Positions 1-10,860 of a DNA stretch of 64,000 nt are shown here, piece after piece. The position numbers were made by a program, and so were the translations under genes. The DNA is from Gammaproteobacteria bacterium (GTDB lineage Bacteria > Pseudomonadota > Gammaproteobacteria > Methylococcales > Methylomonadaceae), in contig JAHJSQ010000038.1 in assembly GCA_018830325.1 (NCBI GenBank), positions 1-64,000 on the forward strand. Direction: 5' to 3'. Under the pieces are notes generated by a model. That model was not told where the DNA came from, did not search any database, and saw nothing but the letters and a program-made list of their open reading frames with translations. The stretch's first letter is position 1, and the number at the start of each line of letters is the position of its first letter.

Positions 1-2
1 CG

Positions 3-92
3 TCCGCTTGGTTAAATGAAACCCTGGAAAAACTACCCACCTGGCCCAATAGCCGGATCGACGAATTGTTGCCGTTCGACCGCGGGGATTAA
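3..92 (+). pseudogene. IS66-family transposase, C-terminal end (partial at window edge)
   Basis: An open frame enters from the left edge and stops at TAA 90-92. It encodes about 29 residues ending in TWPNSRIDELLPFDRGD. The pattern W-L-x-x-x-L-E-K-L-P-T-x-P-x-S-R-I-D-E-L-L-P is the typical C-terminus of the large IS66 transposase (TnpC), so an IS66-type element lies mostly outside the window to the left. Its stop codon directly abuts the stop of the carbonic anhydrase gene on the other strand, so this element end and that gene end are back to back. Whether the element is intact cannot be judged from here. Confidence 0.75.
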
Positions 93-700
93 ATCATGTT
101 CTGTCGAGCACGAATAGGTGGCTCGGTTGGATGCTTACGATGAACCGAGTCGTGCTTGATGTAAGTCGTCTCGTGTTCATGATCGGGAATGCTGTCCAAT
201 ACTTCCTGAATGAACGCATTTTTCTTGCCCATCTTGAACAGCACGCCAATGACCAGGTAGTGCGGTATGTCTGTCTTATCAAGCGGCGGCGCGTAATTGA
301 CGATATGCATTTCCATCGGAAACGTTACGCCGTCGAGCAAATGTTCGGAAGGCGTATGAAAATGCAGTTGTCGAAACGTATAGATTTTGCCATCGCTTTC
401 AATTGTGCTACCCGGTATGAAATCGATCTGAACGGTATGTCCGAGGTTTTCGACTGCGCGTAAGTGATCCTGAAAGTGCAGCGTGATGCGATGCCGACTA
501 CTTTCGCCGACTTCGGCGGTCAAGATGTTGATCGGAGATTGGATATGTCCGTGACTGAGGCCCGGCAGCGCATAGTAGGTTTTTTCACGAGCTTCGGTAC
601 AGTCGGTCGTAGTCGGATGACTGCCGGTAGCGCAGGCGCTTGCCAATAAAGTAATTGCCGCTCCCAGTGATAGTTTCAATGGCTGTTTTAGTAAGGGCAT
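89..700 (-). CDS. Alpha-class carbonic anhydrase, lipoprotein, C-terminally shortened
   Basis: Carbonic anhydrases interconvert CO2 and bicarbonate; alpha-class enzymes in Gram-negatives are exported. The chosen ATG at 700 follows a GAGG ribosome site and starts a signal peptide with a lipobox-like LLASAC. Seen motifs are QSPINI, LHFHTPSEH with the first two zinc histidines, and MEMHIVN with the third. The protein is 203 residues. Alpha enzymes normally continue past this point with a segment containing YYR..GSLTTPPC, which carries the active-site threonine; here the frame ends in PPIRARQNMI without it. The stop sits against an IS66 transposase end, so truncation by insertion is the likely cause. 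The protein is therefore probably inactive or altered, although all zinc ligands are present. An upstream start at 775 is open but lacks a signal peptide. Confidence 0.75.
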   Translation of the reverse strand: MPLLKQPLKLSLGAAITLLASACATGSHPTTTDCTEAREKTYYALPGLSHGHIQSPINILTAEVGESSRHRITLHFQDHLRAVENLGHTVQIDFIPGSTIESDGKIYTFRQLHFHTPSEHLLDGVTFPMEMHIVNYAPPLDKTDIPHYLVIGVLFKMGKKNAFIQEVLDSIPDHEHETTYIKHDSVHRKHPTEPPIRARQNMI

Positions 701-921
701 GGTGACCTCATTCCGATTTGATAAGTTGTTGATAGTGCTCTGATCGACCCGGACAAGAAAAAAGTCTTCGAACAATTATGCGCCTCGCAAGACTTGATCC
801 CTTCTCAGAACGACGGGCGGTCGTATCGATGCCAAGAGCGGGATAAATAACCGCGCCTGCATTTTTTACATTCATCGCCACATCGTGGCTCGGCAAGTTT
901 TTTAGCAACCGGAATCGGGGT

Positions 922-2913
922 TTAAACAGAAGTCGGACGGCGAATGCCGAGTTTGTTCATACGACTTTCGAGAGTGGAGGGTTTAAGGCCGAGAATGGAG
1001 GCCGCGCCGGCTTCCCCACGGACCCTCCAACCACAGGCAGTCAACACTCGAGTGATATGATCACGTTCGATCTGCTCCAGCGATGCCAAGTTGGTTTTCA
1101 CGTAACCCGCTTCAGCCCTAGAGTCGGTTGGCAGATCGATTTTTAGAGAGGGCCCTTTAGCAAGAATGACCGCTCGTTCAATGACATTTCGCAACTCGCG
1201 TATATTACCCGGCCAATCGTAGCTACAGAGAGCCTGCAAGCTGGATTTGGCTATCACATCGATCGATTTATCCATTGTCGTTGCAATTTCCTTGATGAAG
1301 ACTTCGGCCAAGCGGGGAATGTCTTCGCGCCTTTCACGAAGAGGCGGCACATGAACAGGAAAAACATTCAGTCGATAAAAGAGATCCTCACGAAAACGCC
1401 CCTCTTCCACTTCCTGATTAAGATTTCGATTCGTCGCGGCGACCACCCGCACATCCACTTTGATCGTCTTAGGGTTGCCCAAGCGTTCAATCTCTTTTTC
1501 TTGCAAAACTCTCAATAGCTTGGCCTGAACATCCGGCGGCAACTCGCCGATTTCGTCGAGAAAAAGCGTCGAACCGTCGGCCAATTCGAAACGTCCGATT
1601 TGCTTGGAAAGCGCACCGGTATAGGCACCTTTTTCCCGCCCAAAAAGCTCGCTCTCGATCAGCGCAGCCGGAATCGCCGCACAGTTCACCCGGATCATCG
1701 TCCTGTGTTTTCGCGGGCTGGCTTCGTGAATCGCGGTCGCCAACAACTCTTTACCTGTTCCAGTTTCACCGATGATCAGAACGGTAGCGGGCGTGGCAGC
1801 CACTTGCTGAATCTCCAATAAAATGCGCCGCATTTCAGCACTGCCGCTTATTATTTGACTCAAACCCTGCCGCTCCGATATTTCGTGGCGCAAATAAATG
1901 TTCTCTTGGTGAACTTGGTCTTTAAGATCGCTAATTTTCTCAAGGGCCGTTTTAAGTTCGGCATTGGTCCGCTCAAGTTCGTGCTTGGTGCGACGAATCT
2001 CGGTTATGTTCAGACTAGCCCCCATCAACCGATCAGGTTGTTCTGTGGCGTCGAGCTGGTATCTTCCGGTCGCGCAAATCCAGTGTTCACTGCCGTCCGG
2101 ATGTACGACTCGGTATTCTTCCCTAAAACCATGTCCGCCCTGCAATGTAAGTTGCACGGTCTCTCTGACACGCTCTTTATCGTCTGAATGAAGACATTGG
2201 AAAAAACGTTCCATGTTCAGCTTATCACCAATAGGTAAACCATAAATTTCCCGCGCTCTATCGGTAGCCCAGATCGTATCCTCCGGAATATTCCAAACCC
2301 AAAGACCGATGTCGGCGGCATCGGCAGCCAATCGCATTTGTTCCTCTCTTTGTTGAAGTGCTTGTACGGCGAACTTGCGTTCCAACACATTAGAGAAAAC
2401 ATCGGAGATCAACTTGAGACCTTGCACTACATCGGCGGACCATTGTCTCGGTCGAGCCGAAGCAAAGCCGATACCGCCGGTTAAACGCCCGCCAACGATG
2501 AAAGGAAATACTAAGTCGGCTCTTATCCCATAATTGAGAAACCCTTCCCGTTCTTTAGACCATTCGGGCGGCAGCGCGTCCACATCGTTCATGACGAAGG
2601 GTTTGCCCGTCAACAGGGTTTGAGTCAAGAAAGGGCCTTCGGACATCAGAGATTCCGCCAACCATGGCTTGGTGCAAGGTTTGGCATAGCTGTACTTAGA
2701 ATAAAAATCTTGACTGTCCGCCGAGATTAAGCCCAATCCGATATGATCGATATTGAGATCTTCGGCAATTCGGCACAAGCTATCGTTGATCTCTTGGTCA
2801 ATCATATCCACCTCTACGCGCACGAACTTGGCCGAAAGCTCCGCCAATAACGATTGGAAGTGAAGTTGTTTTTCTAGCGTACTCAGTGGATTGTTGTTTT
2901 TTGAATTGTCCAT
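922..2913 (-). CDS. Sigma-54-dependent activator with GAF and PAS domains
   Basis: A 663-residue enhancer-binding protein that would drive RNA polymerase-sigma-54 open-complex formation. Domain order: a GAF-like sensor at about residues 20-180, a PAS domain at about 190-310 with a PAC-type end (RLMGASLNITEIRRTK), a coiled-coil linker to about 350, and an AAA+ domain at about 355-590. Visible motifs are Walker A GETGTGKE (382-389), the sigma-54 contact loop GAYTGA (429-434; usually GAFTGA) and Walker B LFLDEIGE. A Fis-type helix-turn-helix ends the protein (ASILGLKPSTLESRMNKLGI). The architecture resembles FhlA-like regulators, which sense small molecules rather than a phosphate signal. No sigma-54 promoter was recognised nearby, so its target is unknown. 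Confidence 0.9.
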   Translation of the reverse strand: MDNSKNNNPLSTLEKQLHFQSLLAELSAKFVRVEVDMIDQEINDSLCRIAEDLNIDHIGLGLISADSQDFYSKYSYAKPCTKPWLAESLMSEGPFLTQTLLTGKPFVMNDVDALPPEWSKEREGFLNYGIRADLVFPFIVGGRLTGGIGFASARPRQWSADVVQGLKLISDVFSNVLERKFAVQALQQREEQMRLAADAADIGLWVWNIPEDTIWATDRAREIYGLPIGDKLNMERFFQCLHSDDKERVRETVQLTLQGGHGFREEYRVVHPDGSEHWICATGRYQLDATEQPDRLMGASLNITEIRRTKHELERTNAELKTALEKISDLKDQVHQENIYLRHEISERQGLSQIISGSAEMRRILLEIQQVAATPATVLIIGETGTGKELLATAIHEASPRKHRTMIRVNCAAIPAALIESELFGREKGAYTGALSKQIGRFELADGSTLFLDEIGELPPDVQAKLLRVLQEKEIERLGNPKTIKVDVRVVAATNRNLNQEVEEGRFREDLFYRLNVFPVHVPPLRERREDIPRLAEVFIKEIATTMDKSIDVIAKSSLQALCSYDWPGNIRELRNVIERAVILAKGPSLKIDLPTDSRAEAGYVKTNLASLEQIERDHITRVLTACGWRVRGEAGAASILGLKPSTLESRMNKLGIRRPTSV

Positions 2914-3017
2914 GCAAAAATACGGGTGCGTCGATCAGTTGACCAAGATAATAACCTTATTGTTTATTTGTACTTGTGTTCGGAAGAACGCACAAGCCTT
3001 ATTTCGATTCCATCGAA

Positions 3018-3203
3018 TCAACGCATGTCTCTCAACAATCGATTCACTAATGCCGACGTTTGTGGGGCGTTCAATATTTCTGTATGAGCTTCCTGCATAC
3101 CATAAATCCGAGCGGCCTCCTCTTGCGCTTCAAAACGCAATTCGCTGGCCAGACTCACGGTACCGTCGCCCGATTCGCCTTCTGTGAAGCCGAATACCAG
3201 CAC
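3018..3203 (-). pseudogene. C-terminal remnant of an alpha/beta-hydrolase-like protein
   Basis: A 61-codon frame reads ...SGDGTVSLASELRFEAQEEAARIYG followed by an AHTEILN segment and LVNRLLRDM. The sequence G-D-G-T-V-x-L-A-S, followed about 30 residues later by a histidine in an H-T-x-I-L context, resembles the C-terminal third of lipase/esterase proteins (late acidic and histidine catalytic residues). No matching N-terminal part is open upstream, where the frame is closed by stops, so this looks like a decayed fragment. The assignment rests on pattern only. Confidence 0.35.
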
Positions 3204-3604
3204 AGAAATTTATTTCAATGACTCATTATCTACCCGACAAAATCGGCATTTCCGCCGTCCTTGGCGGTCAGACGCCGCGCTCAAGCCTCCGATGCACAAA
3301 GGATGTGCAAGTGCCGCGCAGAAGCTAAGATGCTAACCAGCGGCCACGGATGGATTCACTGCGTCTTCTGGAAGAGATGCCTGATACCGCTTGAGTTCTT
3401 AACCCGAACTGAGGTTAACTTAATGTCAGCGCCTCATAGAATTAGGAAAAAGCACGAAATAAGTGAGTCAATTGACCAATCCGTCTTTGTATCATGCTGG
3501 GGTTCGTGCCTCACCAGCCTACTCGATTGTTTTGGCAAAGTAGCCTGGGATGAAGCAAAGCGGAATCCCGGCATGAAATGTTCAAATTATTTCGTACAGG
3601 TTCC
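3204..3604. other. Intergenic region with no recognised gene
   Basis: About 400 bases between the hydrolase remnant and the DUF2950 gene. A 119-codon frame on the plus strand (3261-3620) has no recognisable domain, no clear ribosome site and a composition typical of chance frames. No repeat of the families described elsewhere was recognised. Confidence 0.4.
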
Positions 3605-4573
3605 TTACTCCAACGTCTGAAAGACCTCCCAGGTCGAATCAGGGTTGTACTCTTCGATCTCGGCGACGTATTCAGCCGTTTTGGGACCGAGGTCTTTTTG
3701 GTAGATTCTGCCCTGATGATTGACGACAAAGGTCATGATGCCGGATGAACCATATTGCGCGGGATAGGCGACCAAGGCAAAGCCGGCGATCATATTCCCG
3801 TTGATGACATAGTCGTACTTGCCGCCGGGAACATTGTCTCCTTGCCGGGTCAGAATACGGTAATAATAACCGTGGTAGGGTGATGGCTCATTGCTTGCAC
3901 CTTCAACCTTATAACCCTCGGCTTTTGCTTCGGCAATCAAGGGACCGAGCGGGCTTTGCGGGGCTCCTTCTTCAGCTTCCCAATAAAGGCCATCGGATTT
4001 ACCCGGTTCGCTCCGCAATTTTTGCGCGTATTCCAATACGCCATCACCGTCCCGGTCGGCATTGGCGTATTCGAACTGAGCCTCCAAATAACCACGGATC
4101 GCGGCGACGGCGCTGAGTTCGTTACGGCCGATGCGCCGGTTCAAGATTTCCTGATGACCTTGTTCGGCATCGAATTGCCAACCAGTATCCGTTTTGACGA
4201 TCGGGATCGGAAAAGGCCAGTCGGTGTTACCGACATGCATGACGGCATTACCCTCTTCTGTCGTCTCAACTCGCATTTTTTCCGACGCCAACCTGACAAA
4301 CTCCGAACGGTTGTTCTTGTCTTCGATCTCATCGCCTGACGACAAAAGTTCGGCTTCTTTGCTGCCGAATATAGCGATAAGCCGATCTTGCTCACCGCTT
4401 TCCAGGGCAGCCAGCAAGGCCTGGGCGGCATCGTCCGGGGTTTGGAAACTCATTGCTTCAATGCCGCCGGCTTGCACGGGTACCATCGAATCAGAACCTG
4501 GAGTTTCCGCGTGAACGAACAAGGGTACTGAAATCAGTGCCGCTAGAAGCATGAATTTAGTTTCGCGATACAT
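3605..4573 (-). CDS. DUF2950 family exported protein
   Basis: A 322-residue protein of unknown function. The ATG at 4573 is chosen because it follows a GAGG ribosome site and opens a clear signal peptide (MYRETKFMLLAALISVPLFVHA); an upstream frame extension to 4708 adds no recognisable sequence. The start of the mature protein (FQTPDDAAQALLAALESGEQDRLIAIFG) and the C-terminal YVINGNMIAGFALVAYPAQYG region match the DUF2950 pattern. DUF2950 genes are commonly found next to DUF3300 genes, as here: the upstream DUF3300 gene ends 131 bases before this start and reads the same way. The pair is probably an operon acting in the periplasm or cell envelope. No catalytic residues can be assigned. Confidence 0.85.
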   Translation of the reverse strand: MYRETKFMLLAALISVPLFVHAETPGSDSMVPVQAGGIEAMSFQTPDDAAQALLAALESGEQDRLIAIFGSKEAELLSSGDEIEDKNNRSEFVRLASEKMRVETTEEGNAVMHVGNTDWPFPIPIVKTDTGWQFDAEQGHQEILNRRIGRNELSAVAAIRGYLEAQFEYANADRDGDGVLEYAQKLRSEPGKSDGLYWEAEEGAPQSPLGPLIAEAKAEGYKVEGASNEPSPYHGYYYRILTRQGDNVPGGKYDYVINGNMIAGFALVAYPAQYGSSGIMTFVVNHQGRIYQKDLGPKTAEYVAEIEEYNPDSTWEVFQTLE

Positions 4574-4704
4574 AGTGGGAACCTCAAACTTGATGGCTTG
4601 AATAAAAAGATGAACGCTGGCATTGCATCGCACATGGAGCAATTCCCTAACCTTCGAAGGCAAACCAAAGTCAGCCCCGTTTTCCGTCGAGTGGAATATT
4701 TCCA

Positions 4705-6414
4705 TCATCGTCTACGACCTCCGCCGCCTGCTCGTCCGGCGGAGCCACCGCCACTCCTTGAGGGAAGATTTCCGGCACTCGTAGCGCGCCCCCGGCTATT
4801 GGCGCCTCGCTGGCTAAAGCTCTGAGTTGCAGCAGCATTGCGGGGCGATTCGAAGGCATTGGGGCGAGCGAATTCCGTTCGGCGTTGCGCGGCCATCTGT
4901 TGTTGTGCCCGTTCCCGCTGTGCATAGGCCTGGCCACGATCGGCCGGTTTACGAGGCTGAGCATCACGCGTGCCGGCTTGTACCGATTTTCGGCTAGTCG
5001 CGCCGCGTTGACTCTCCATTCTCGACCTGTTGCCCGGAGTTTTGACTCCTTGCAAAGCATTATTTTGCGGTTTTCTTTGCGCAGGCTGTTTTTGTCTATC
5101 CATCGTCGACGGCTTGCTTTGAGCCAATTTGGGTTTTGCAGCCGGCTTTTGCGCAAGCTGCCGCTGGATGTCGGCACTGGAAGGTCTACGTCCGGCAGCC
5201 GGTCTTTGTCCGGTTTCGGCGAATCCCCGAGCATTGGCCGGTAAGGTCTGCGCCGAACCCAACCGTTGACCGGCCAAGGCCGGTTGTCCAGTTCCGACCC
5301 GTTGCCGCACGCCTTCGGGATAGGCCTGTCCGCGTCTATGCCTTGGATCGGTCCGCCAGCCGGTGGGTTGCTGAGAGGGTCTCAAATTGTTCTGGTTGAA
5401 AACGCGGTCACGATCGATATTGATTTCATTGCCCGAAATATTGACATTATTGTAATGGCTTGCATAGCCACGATCGCCGTAATAACCGCCTCCGAGCCAA
5501 CAGTTACCGCTGTGACAGACGGTGTTACCGTAATGATGACCGACGTAGTAGTCATCATCGTCGGCCCATTCCATGAGGCCCCACGTCAAAAGCCCTCCCA
5601 CTACGGCGCCGGTAGCGAAGTTGACCCAGGAATCGCTACTTGTAGTCGTCGTCGTGGTCGCCGCCGGGTAGTAACTGGGAGCCGGAGTACCGGCATTGAC
5701 GTTGACGATGGTCGTGGCGGGGTAACCCGTCGGCGGCGGTGCCATCGGAGCCTGGTAGACGACTTCAGGATTGTATTTCGGCACGTAGATCGTATCGGAT
5801 TTCGCCGGCTTGATCGTGATCACTTCTTTCGTCAGAACCGCCGGTGTAGCCACAACAGCCGTCTGTCCGGTTGATACGGTCTGTGCGTCGATTTGCTGTT
5901 CCGGTGTATCTTTCAAATAACCGGCGTCCATCGCGCGTTTACGCAAGGCTTGTATCACGGCCATGACCTCGGCAGGTTTGGCCAGGAAGGCGTCACCGAG
6001 CTGTGTCGTCCAATCCAAATGATCGTTCATCATCTTGAGGATCGTCGGAACACTGGCCAAGCGCATGATGCTGGCGTCCCAATCCTTACTGCTGAGGGCG
6101 GTAAGATCGGGCTGGGTTTCGAGCCAACGCGCGGCCTGAACGACCTCGAGTGGATAAGTCGAAGCCACCAGCAGCTCGGCCAATAAAGGATCCGGATACA
6201 GCGCAATCGGCGCTAATAAAGATTCCAAGTCAGTCAGAGGTTTAGCTGTTGAAATCGATGGCTGACCCGATGGAGCCTTGCTATCCTGTTGTTCGTCTTG
6301 ATTGCATCCCGATGGCAAAATAACCAGCGCGATAATGATTGCTCGTATTAAAGCTCTGCAACTATAAAAGGGCTTAAAGTCCCATTGATTGGGTTCAACA
6401 GTAATCGATTTCAT
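4705..6414 (-). CDS. DUF3300 family lipoprotein with Arg/Gly/Gln-rich tail
   Basis: A 569-residue protein. A hydrophobic N-terminus ends in LPSGC, a plausible lipobox, so it should be membrane-anchored. The DUF3300 domain covers about residues 60-260 (LLAPIALYPDPLLAELLVASTYPLEVVQAARWL). The rest is low-complexity and rich in Gln, Arg, Pro, Ser and Gly, ending in GRAGGGGRRR; it contains a cysteine-bearing HSGNCWLGGGYYG stretch. The tail is probably disordered and strongly basic and could bind nucleic acid, polyanionic polysaccharide or the cell wall; that is inference. The ATG is preceded by an AGGG-type ribosome site. Its partner DUF2950 gene follows on the same strand. Confidence 0.85.
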   Translation of the reverse strand: MKSITVEPNQWDFKPFYSCRALIRAIIIALVILPSGCNQDEQQDSKAPSGQPSISTAKPLTDLESLLAPIALYPDPLLAELLVASTYPLEVVQAARWLETQPDLTALSSKDWDASIMRLASVPTILKMMNDHLDWTTQLGDAFLAKPAEVMAVIQALRKRAMDAGYLKDTPEQQIDAQTVSTGQTAVVATPAVLTKEVITIKPAKSDTIYVPKYNPEVVYQAPMAPPPTGYPATTIVNVNAGTPAPSYYPAATTTTTTSSDSWVNFATGAVVGGLLTWGLMEWADDDDYYVGHHYGNTVCHSGNCWLGGGYYGDRGYASHYNNVNISGNEINIDRDRVFNQNNLRPSQQPTGWRTDPRHRRGQAYPEGVRQRVGTGQPALAGQRLGSAQTLPANARGFAETGQRPAAGRRPSSADIQRQLAQKPAAKPKLAQSKPSTMDRQKQPAQRKPQNNALQGVKTPGNRSRMESQRGATSRKSVQAGTRDAQPRKPADRGQAYAQRERAQQQMAAQRRTEFARPNAFESPRNAAATQSFSQRGANSRGRATSAGNLPSRSGGGSAGRAGGGGRRR

Positions 6415-7220
6415 CTTGTCACCCTTGATTTTGACATTCGGTTCTAGTTGCGACCCTGCCCCGCATAAGACAGGCTAGTTCCCGCTCCCACGATTCATTC
6501 AACACCGAGACTTCCAATAACCTGGGAAGCCTCTCAATGTCTACTCAGCCCCACCCCGAGACCGGCTTCAATCTGGCACTTGAGCACGATGGCGTTTTAG
6601 ACTTAGCCGGAAACAACCCAATCCTTAACAATTAGCCAAATTTATTGTGGTATAGTAATCGCCGTTAGAATTCGCGGCTATTGGACTTTAGGCCAAGTTT
6701 ATTTAAGTTGAAGTCCGTAGTAGGTTTTGTGTCGCTATCGCGACGCTTATTTAAAGTCGGTTCGCGGACCGACAGTCGCGATACTTTTCTTTGCTTGTCC
6801 AAAGAAAAGTATCCAAAAGAAAAGACACCCGAAGGCCGCTGCATCCTGCGCGCTGCCGATTTTACCGAGGGTTTTCGGAAGGGCTATCCTTAGCCCTCCG
6901 AAAACGAGCGGCATCCCTGCCGCTCCCCTAGCGGGCTGTTCTCGGCAAAATCGTCAGTGCTCGGCGCGGCCTAACGGGACCTAGGCGGGTACCCTGAGTC
7001 AAATCAAATTGGCTGAATGTTCTAAGTAATCAGGAAATTGTTTTGCAACGGCATGGCAACCTATTGATTTAACTTCTTACTTTTCATGAACTTCATCGTG
7101 AAATGCTTTTTCTAGGAAAAACGATTCAATGACCGATTATATAAAAGGGTTGTCCTACCAAAATCAAATCATCCGTTTCCGCTATCCGGCTTTGTAATCC
7201 GGCAAAAGAAGAGGTTTTCG
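6415..7220. other. Intergenic region between divergent DUF3300 and kinase genes
   Basis: About 800 bases separating two divergently read transcription units, so promoters for both should lie here. The left 250 bases show nothing recognisable. A 20-base motif near 6678 (CTATTGGACTTTAGGCCAAG) recurs at about 12548. The middle holds the hairpin repeat at 6770-6975. The last 200 bases before the kinase are AT-richer. No clear -35/-10 pair was assigned. Confidence 0.5.
6770..6975. repeat. Widespread hairpin repeat with spurious coding potential
   Basis: This stretch contains an 11-base-pair stem at 6783-6810 (ACTTTTCTTTG / CAAAGAAAAGT), a purine-rich run and a second hairpin around 6873-6902 (CGGAAGGGCTA / TAGCCCTCCG). 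The TTTCTTTG-CTTGTC-CAAAGAAA core is found between genes in many proteobacterial genomes. Both forward frames through it are open and are often annotated as small hypothetical proteins, but there is no start signal. It is best treated as a non-coding repeat. Confidence 0.6.
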
Positions 7221-9127
<1,907 letters not shown>

Positions 9128-9131
<4 letters not shown>

Positions 9132-9757
9132 ACGGCTCTTCTCCGATCGTCATGGTGATCGACGACGACCCATCCGTGCTGAAGGCGCTTGAGCGTCTGC
9201 TGCGTTCACACGAATTGAACGTAACGACATTCGATTCGCCGCAGGAATTTCTAGAGCAATACGAACCGGATCTACACGGCTGTCTTGTGCTCGATATCGA
9301 CATGCCTAATCTCAACGGCTTGGAACTGCAACAGAAACTTATCGTACAAGGGATTGAATTACCTATCATCTTTCTCACCGGCCACGGCGATATTCCAATG
9401 AGTGTCCAAGCGATGAAACGGGGTGCTGTCGATTTTTTGACTAAACCCGTACACGAAGATGACTTGATCGAAGCCATACAATCCGCCATCGAAAAGGATC
9501 GCGTGCATCGTAAAACGCATGCCGAACTGACCGAATTTCGGAAAAAGCTGGAGACACTCACGCCTCGGGAACGGGAAGTGTTGCTCCATGTCGTTTCAGG
9601 TAGGCTAAACAAGCAAATCGCCGCCGACCTGGGTACCGTAGAAAAAACCATTAAAGTTCATCGTGCGCATTTGATGACAAAATTGAAGGTCCGTTCTCTA
9701 GCCGACTTGGTTCGCCTGTCCGAGAAGATTGGAATCATACCCATTGGCTCTGAATGA
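9128..9757 (+). CDS. FixJ/NarL-type response regulator
   Basis: A 209-residue two-component regulator. The receiver domain covers about residues 8-125 (VMVIDDDPSV, phospho-site Asp in LVLDIDMPNLNG, IFLTGHGDI, FLTKPV). A LuxR-type helix-turn-helix follows (LTPREREVLLHVVSGRLNKQIAADL, KTIKVHRAHLMTKL). I chose a TTG start at 9128: it overlaps the kinase stop as TTGA, has GGAGA eight bases upstream, and gives the usual short leader before IDDD. An ATG at 9152 would cut into the first receiver strand. The overlap implies translational coupling to the kinase, which is its presumed phosphodonor. Confidence 0.9.
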
Positions 9758-9784
9758 CGCCGATTGAAAGAGAAAATCATCGTT

Positions 9785-10156
9785 TCAATGAGTCAAAACA
9801 GTATCGATGGTATCAAGCAATAACTGATCGTCGATCGGCTTCAATAAATAGGCAGCGGCGCCTTGATCGATTACTTGTTGATATTTTTCCTCATTATCGT
9901 CGCCTGTGATAATAATCACCGGCAAGCCCAAACGTTTCATAGCCAGGCTCTTTAAAACCTCTAAACCGTTCATGGGCATCATGTTCAAATCGAGCACTAC
10001 ACAATCCGGTCGGTTGGTTTCCAAAAAACTGAGAAAATCCGCACCGTTAAGGAATGTATTTGCCGTAAGCCCGGCCGAACGCAACAAGCGCTCAAGAGCC
10101 TTGCAAACGGACTCTTCATCATCTATGACGGCAATAACAGCTTTATCAGTATTCAT
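9785..10156 (-). CDS. Single-domain response regulator (receiver only)
   Basis: A 123-residue CheY-like receiver without an output domain. Seen: VIAVIDDEESV acidic pocket, phospho-acceptor Asp in CVVLDLNMMPMNGLE, Thr in VIIITGDDNEE and Lys in AYLLKPIDD. It converges on the FixJ-type regulator, with stop codons 27 bases apart, and may serve the same kinase as a phosphate sink or relay, but that is inference. The hydrophobic phospho-site context and lack of DNA-binding domain suggest it acts through protein contacts. Confidence 0.88.
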   Translation of the reverse strand: MNTDKAVIAVIDDEESVCKALERLLRSAGLTANTFLNGADFLSFLETNRPDCVVLDLNMMPMNGLEVLKSLAMKRLGLPVIIITGDDNEEKYQQVIDQGAAAYLLKPIDDQLLLDTIDTVLTH

Positions 10157-10321
10157 CTACATTCTCACTGTCGCGGGATTGCAGCATCCGTACCATTCAA
10201 GTTTGATCCATGGGGATGACTTTCGAAAATCCACCCTCTTGATCAAAACATAGTGCTGATCGGTCAGCCGCGTAAACACCGGCCAACAATGCCGAAGATT
10301 TCGAATGCCAAACTTTTGCCT

Positions 10322-10753
10322 TCAATTGCCGAGATTCGGACTTTCAAAAATTTTTCGGCGCAACGTGCCTTCCCCTAAACGATGATCCAAGCCGGCGTAA
10401 AAGTGATAGCCCAAAAAAGTCAACCCGATACAAAGCAGCTTCAATAGCATGACGTTTTGTTTTCTATGCTCCCACACCTCGTCAAAAGCCTGACCGATCT
10501 GTCCGGTCACTTGATAGGCATCGTATAGTCTCTCCAGGTAAAACACGAAAAACGCTACCACTAAATACACCAGCGTCTTATACATAACTACAAACCACAG
10601 CGGATAGCGGGCTTCAAATCGCCTTCCGGCAGAGGTATGATCGAGAATGATCACGACCTTTGCAATTATGAAAGCGTTGATGGCTGCTGTAGGAAAGACC
10701 TTAACTTCAACCTGATAATCGATGAGTAGAAGTTTTTTCAACGTAAAAAACAC
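10322..10753 (-). CDS. Small integral membrane protein, unknown function
   Basis: About 143 residues with two strong membrane segments (around 55-72 and 102-120) and a weaker N-terminal one (20-37). Charged segments such as RLYDAYQVTGQIGQAFDEVWEHRKQ lie between them. The start is uncertain: the frame begins with a GTG at 10753 without a good ribosome site, and no better start is visible before an upstream stop. I do not recognise the family. It is read divergently from nothing obvious and lies between the receiver gene and a DUF3313 lipoprotein gene on the same strand. Confidence 0.55.
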   Translation of the reverse strand: MFFTLKKLLLIDYQVEVKVFPTAAINAFIIAKVVIILDHTSAGRRFEARYPLWFVVMYKTLVYLVVAFFVFYLERLYDAYQVTGQIGQAFDEVWEHRKQNVMLLKLLCIGLTFLGYHFYAGLDHRLGEGTLRRKIFESPNLGN

Positions 10754-10860
10754 GCAAAAGCAAAAAAGAAATATAACATTACCAATCCTACTTCTTTGAT
10801 TTCATGCTTCAGTCTATTGATCAAATTTATCGTCTATCCAGTTGGGTTCCTTGGAAAGGT

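Noticed and set aside
708..908. Small minus-strand gene between carbonic anhydrase and the sigma-54 activator
   Set aside because: No domain, no ribosome site, and it overlaps the carbonic anhydrase leader.
6681..6984. Two overlapping plus-strand frames of 70 and 85 codons
   Set aside because: They lie in a common hairpin repeat (6770-6975) that yields spurious proteins in many genomes.
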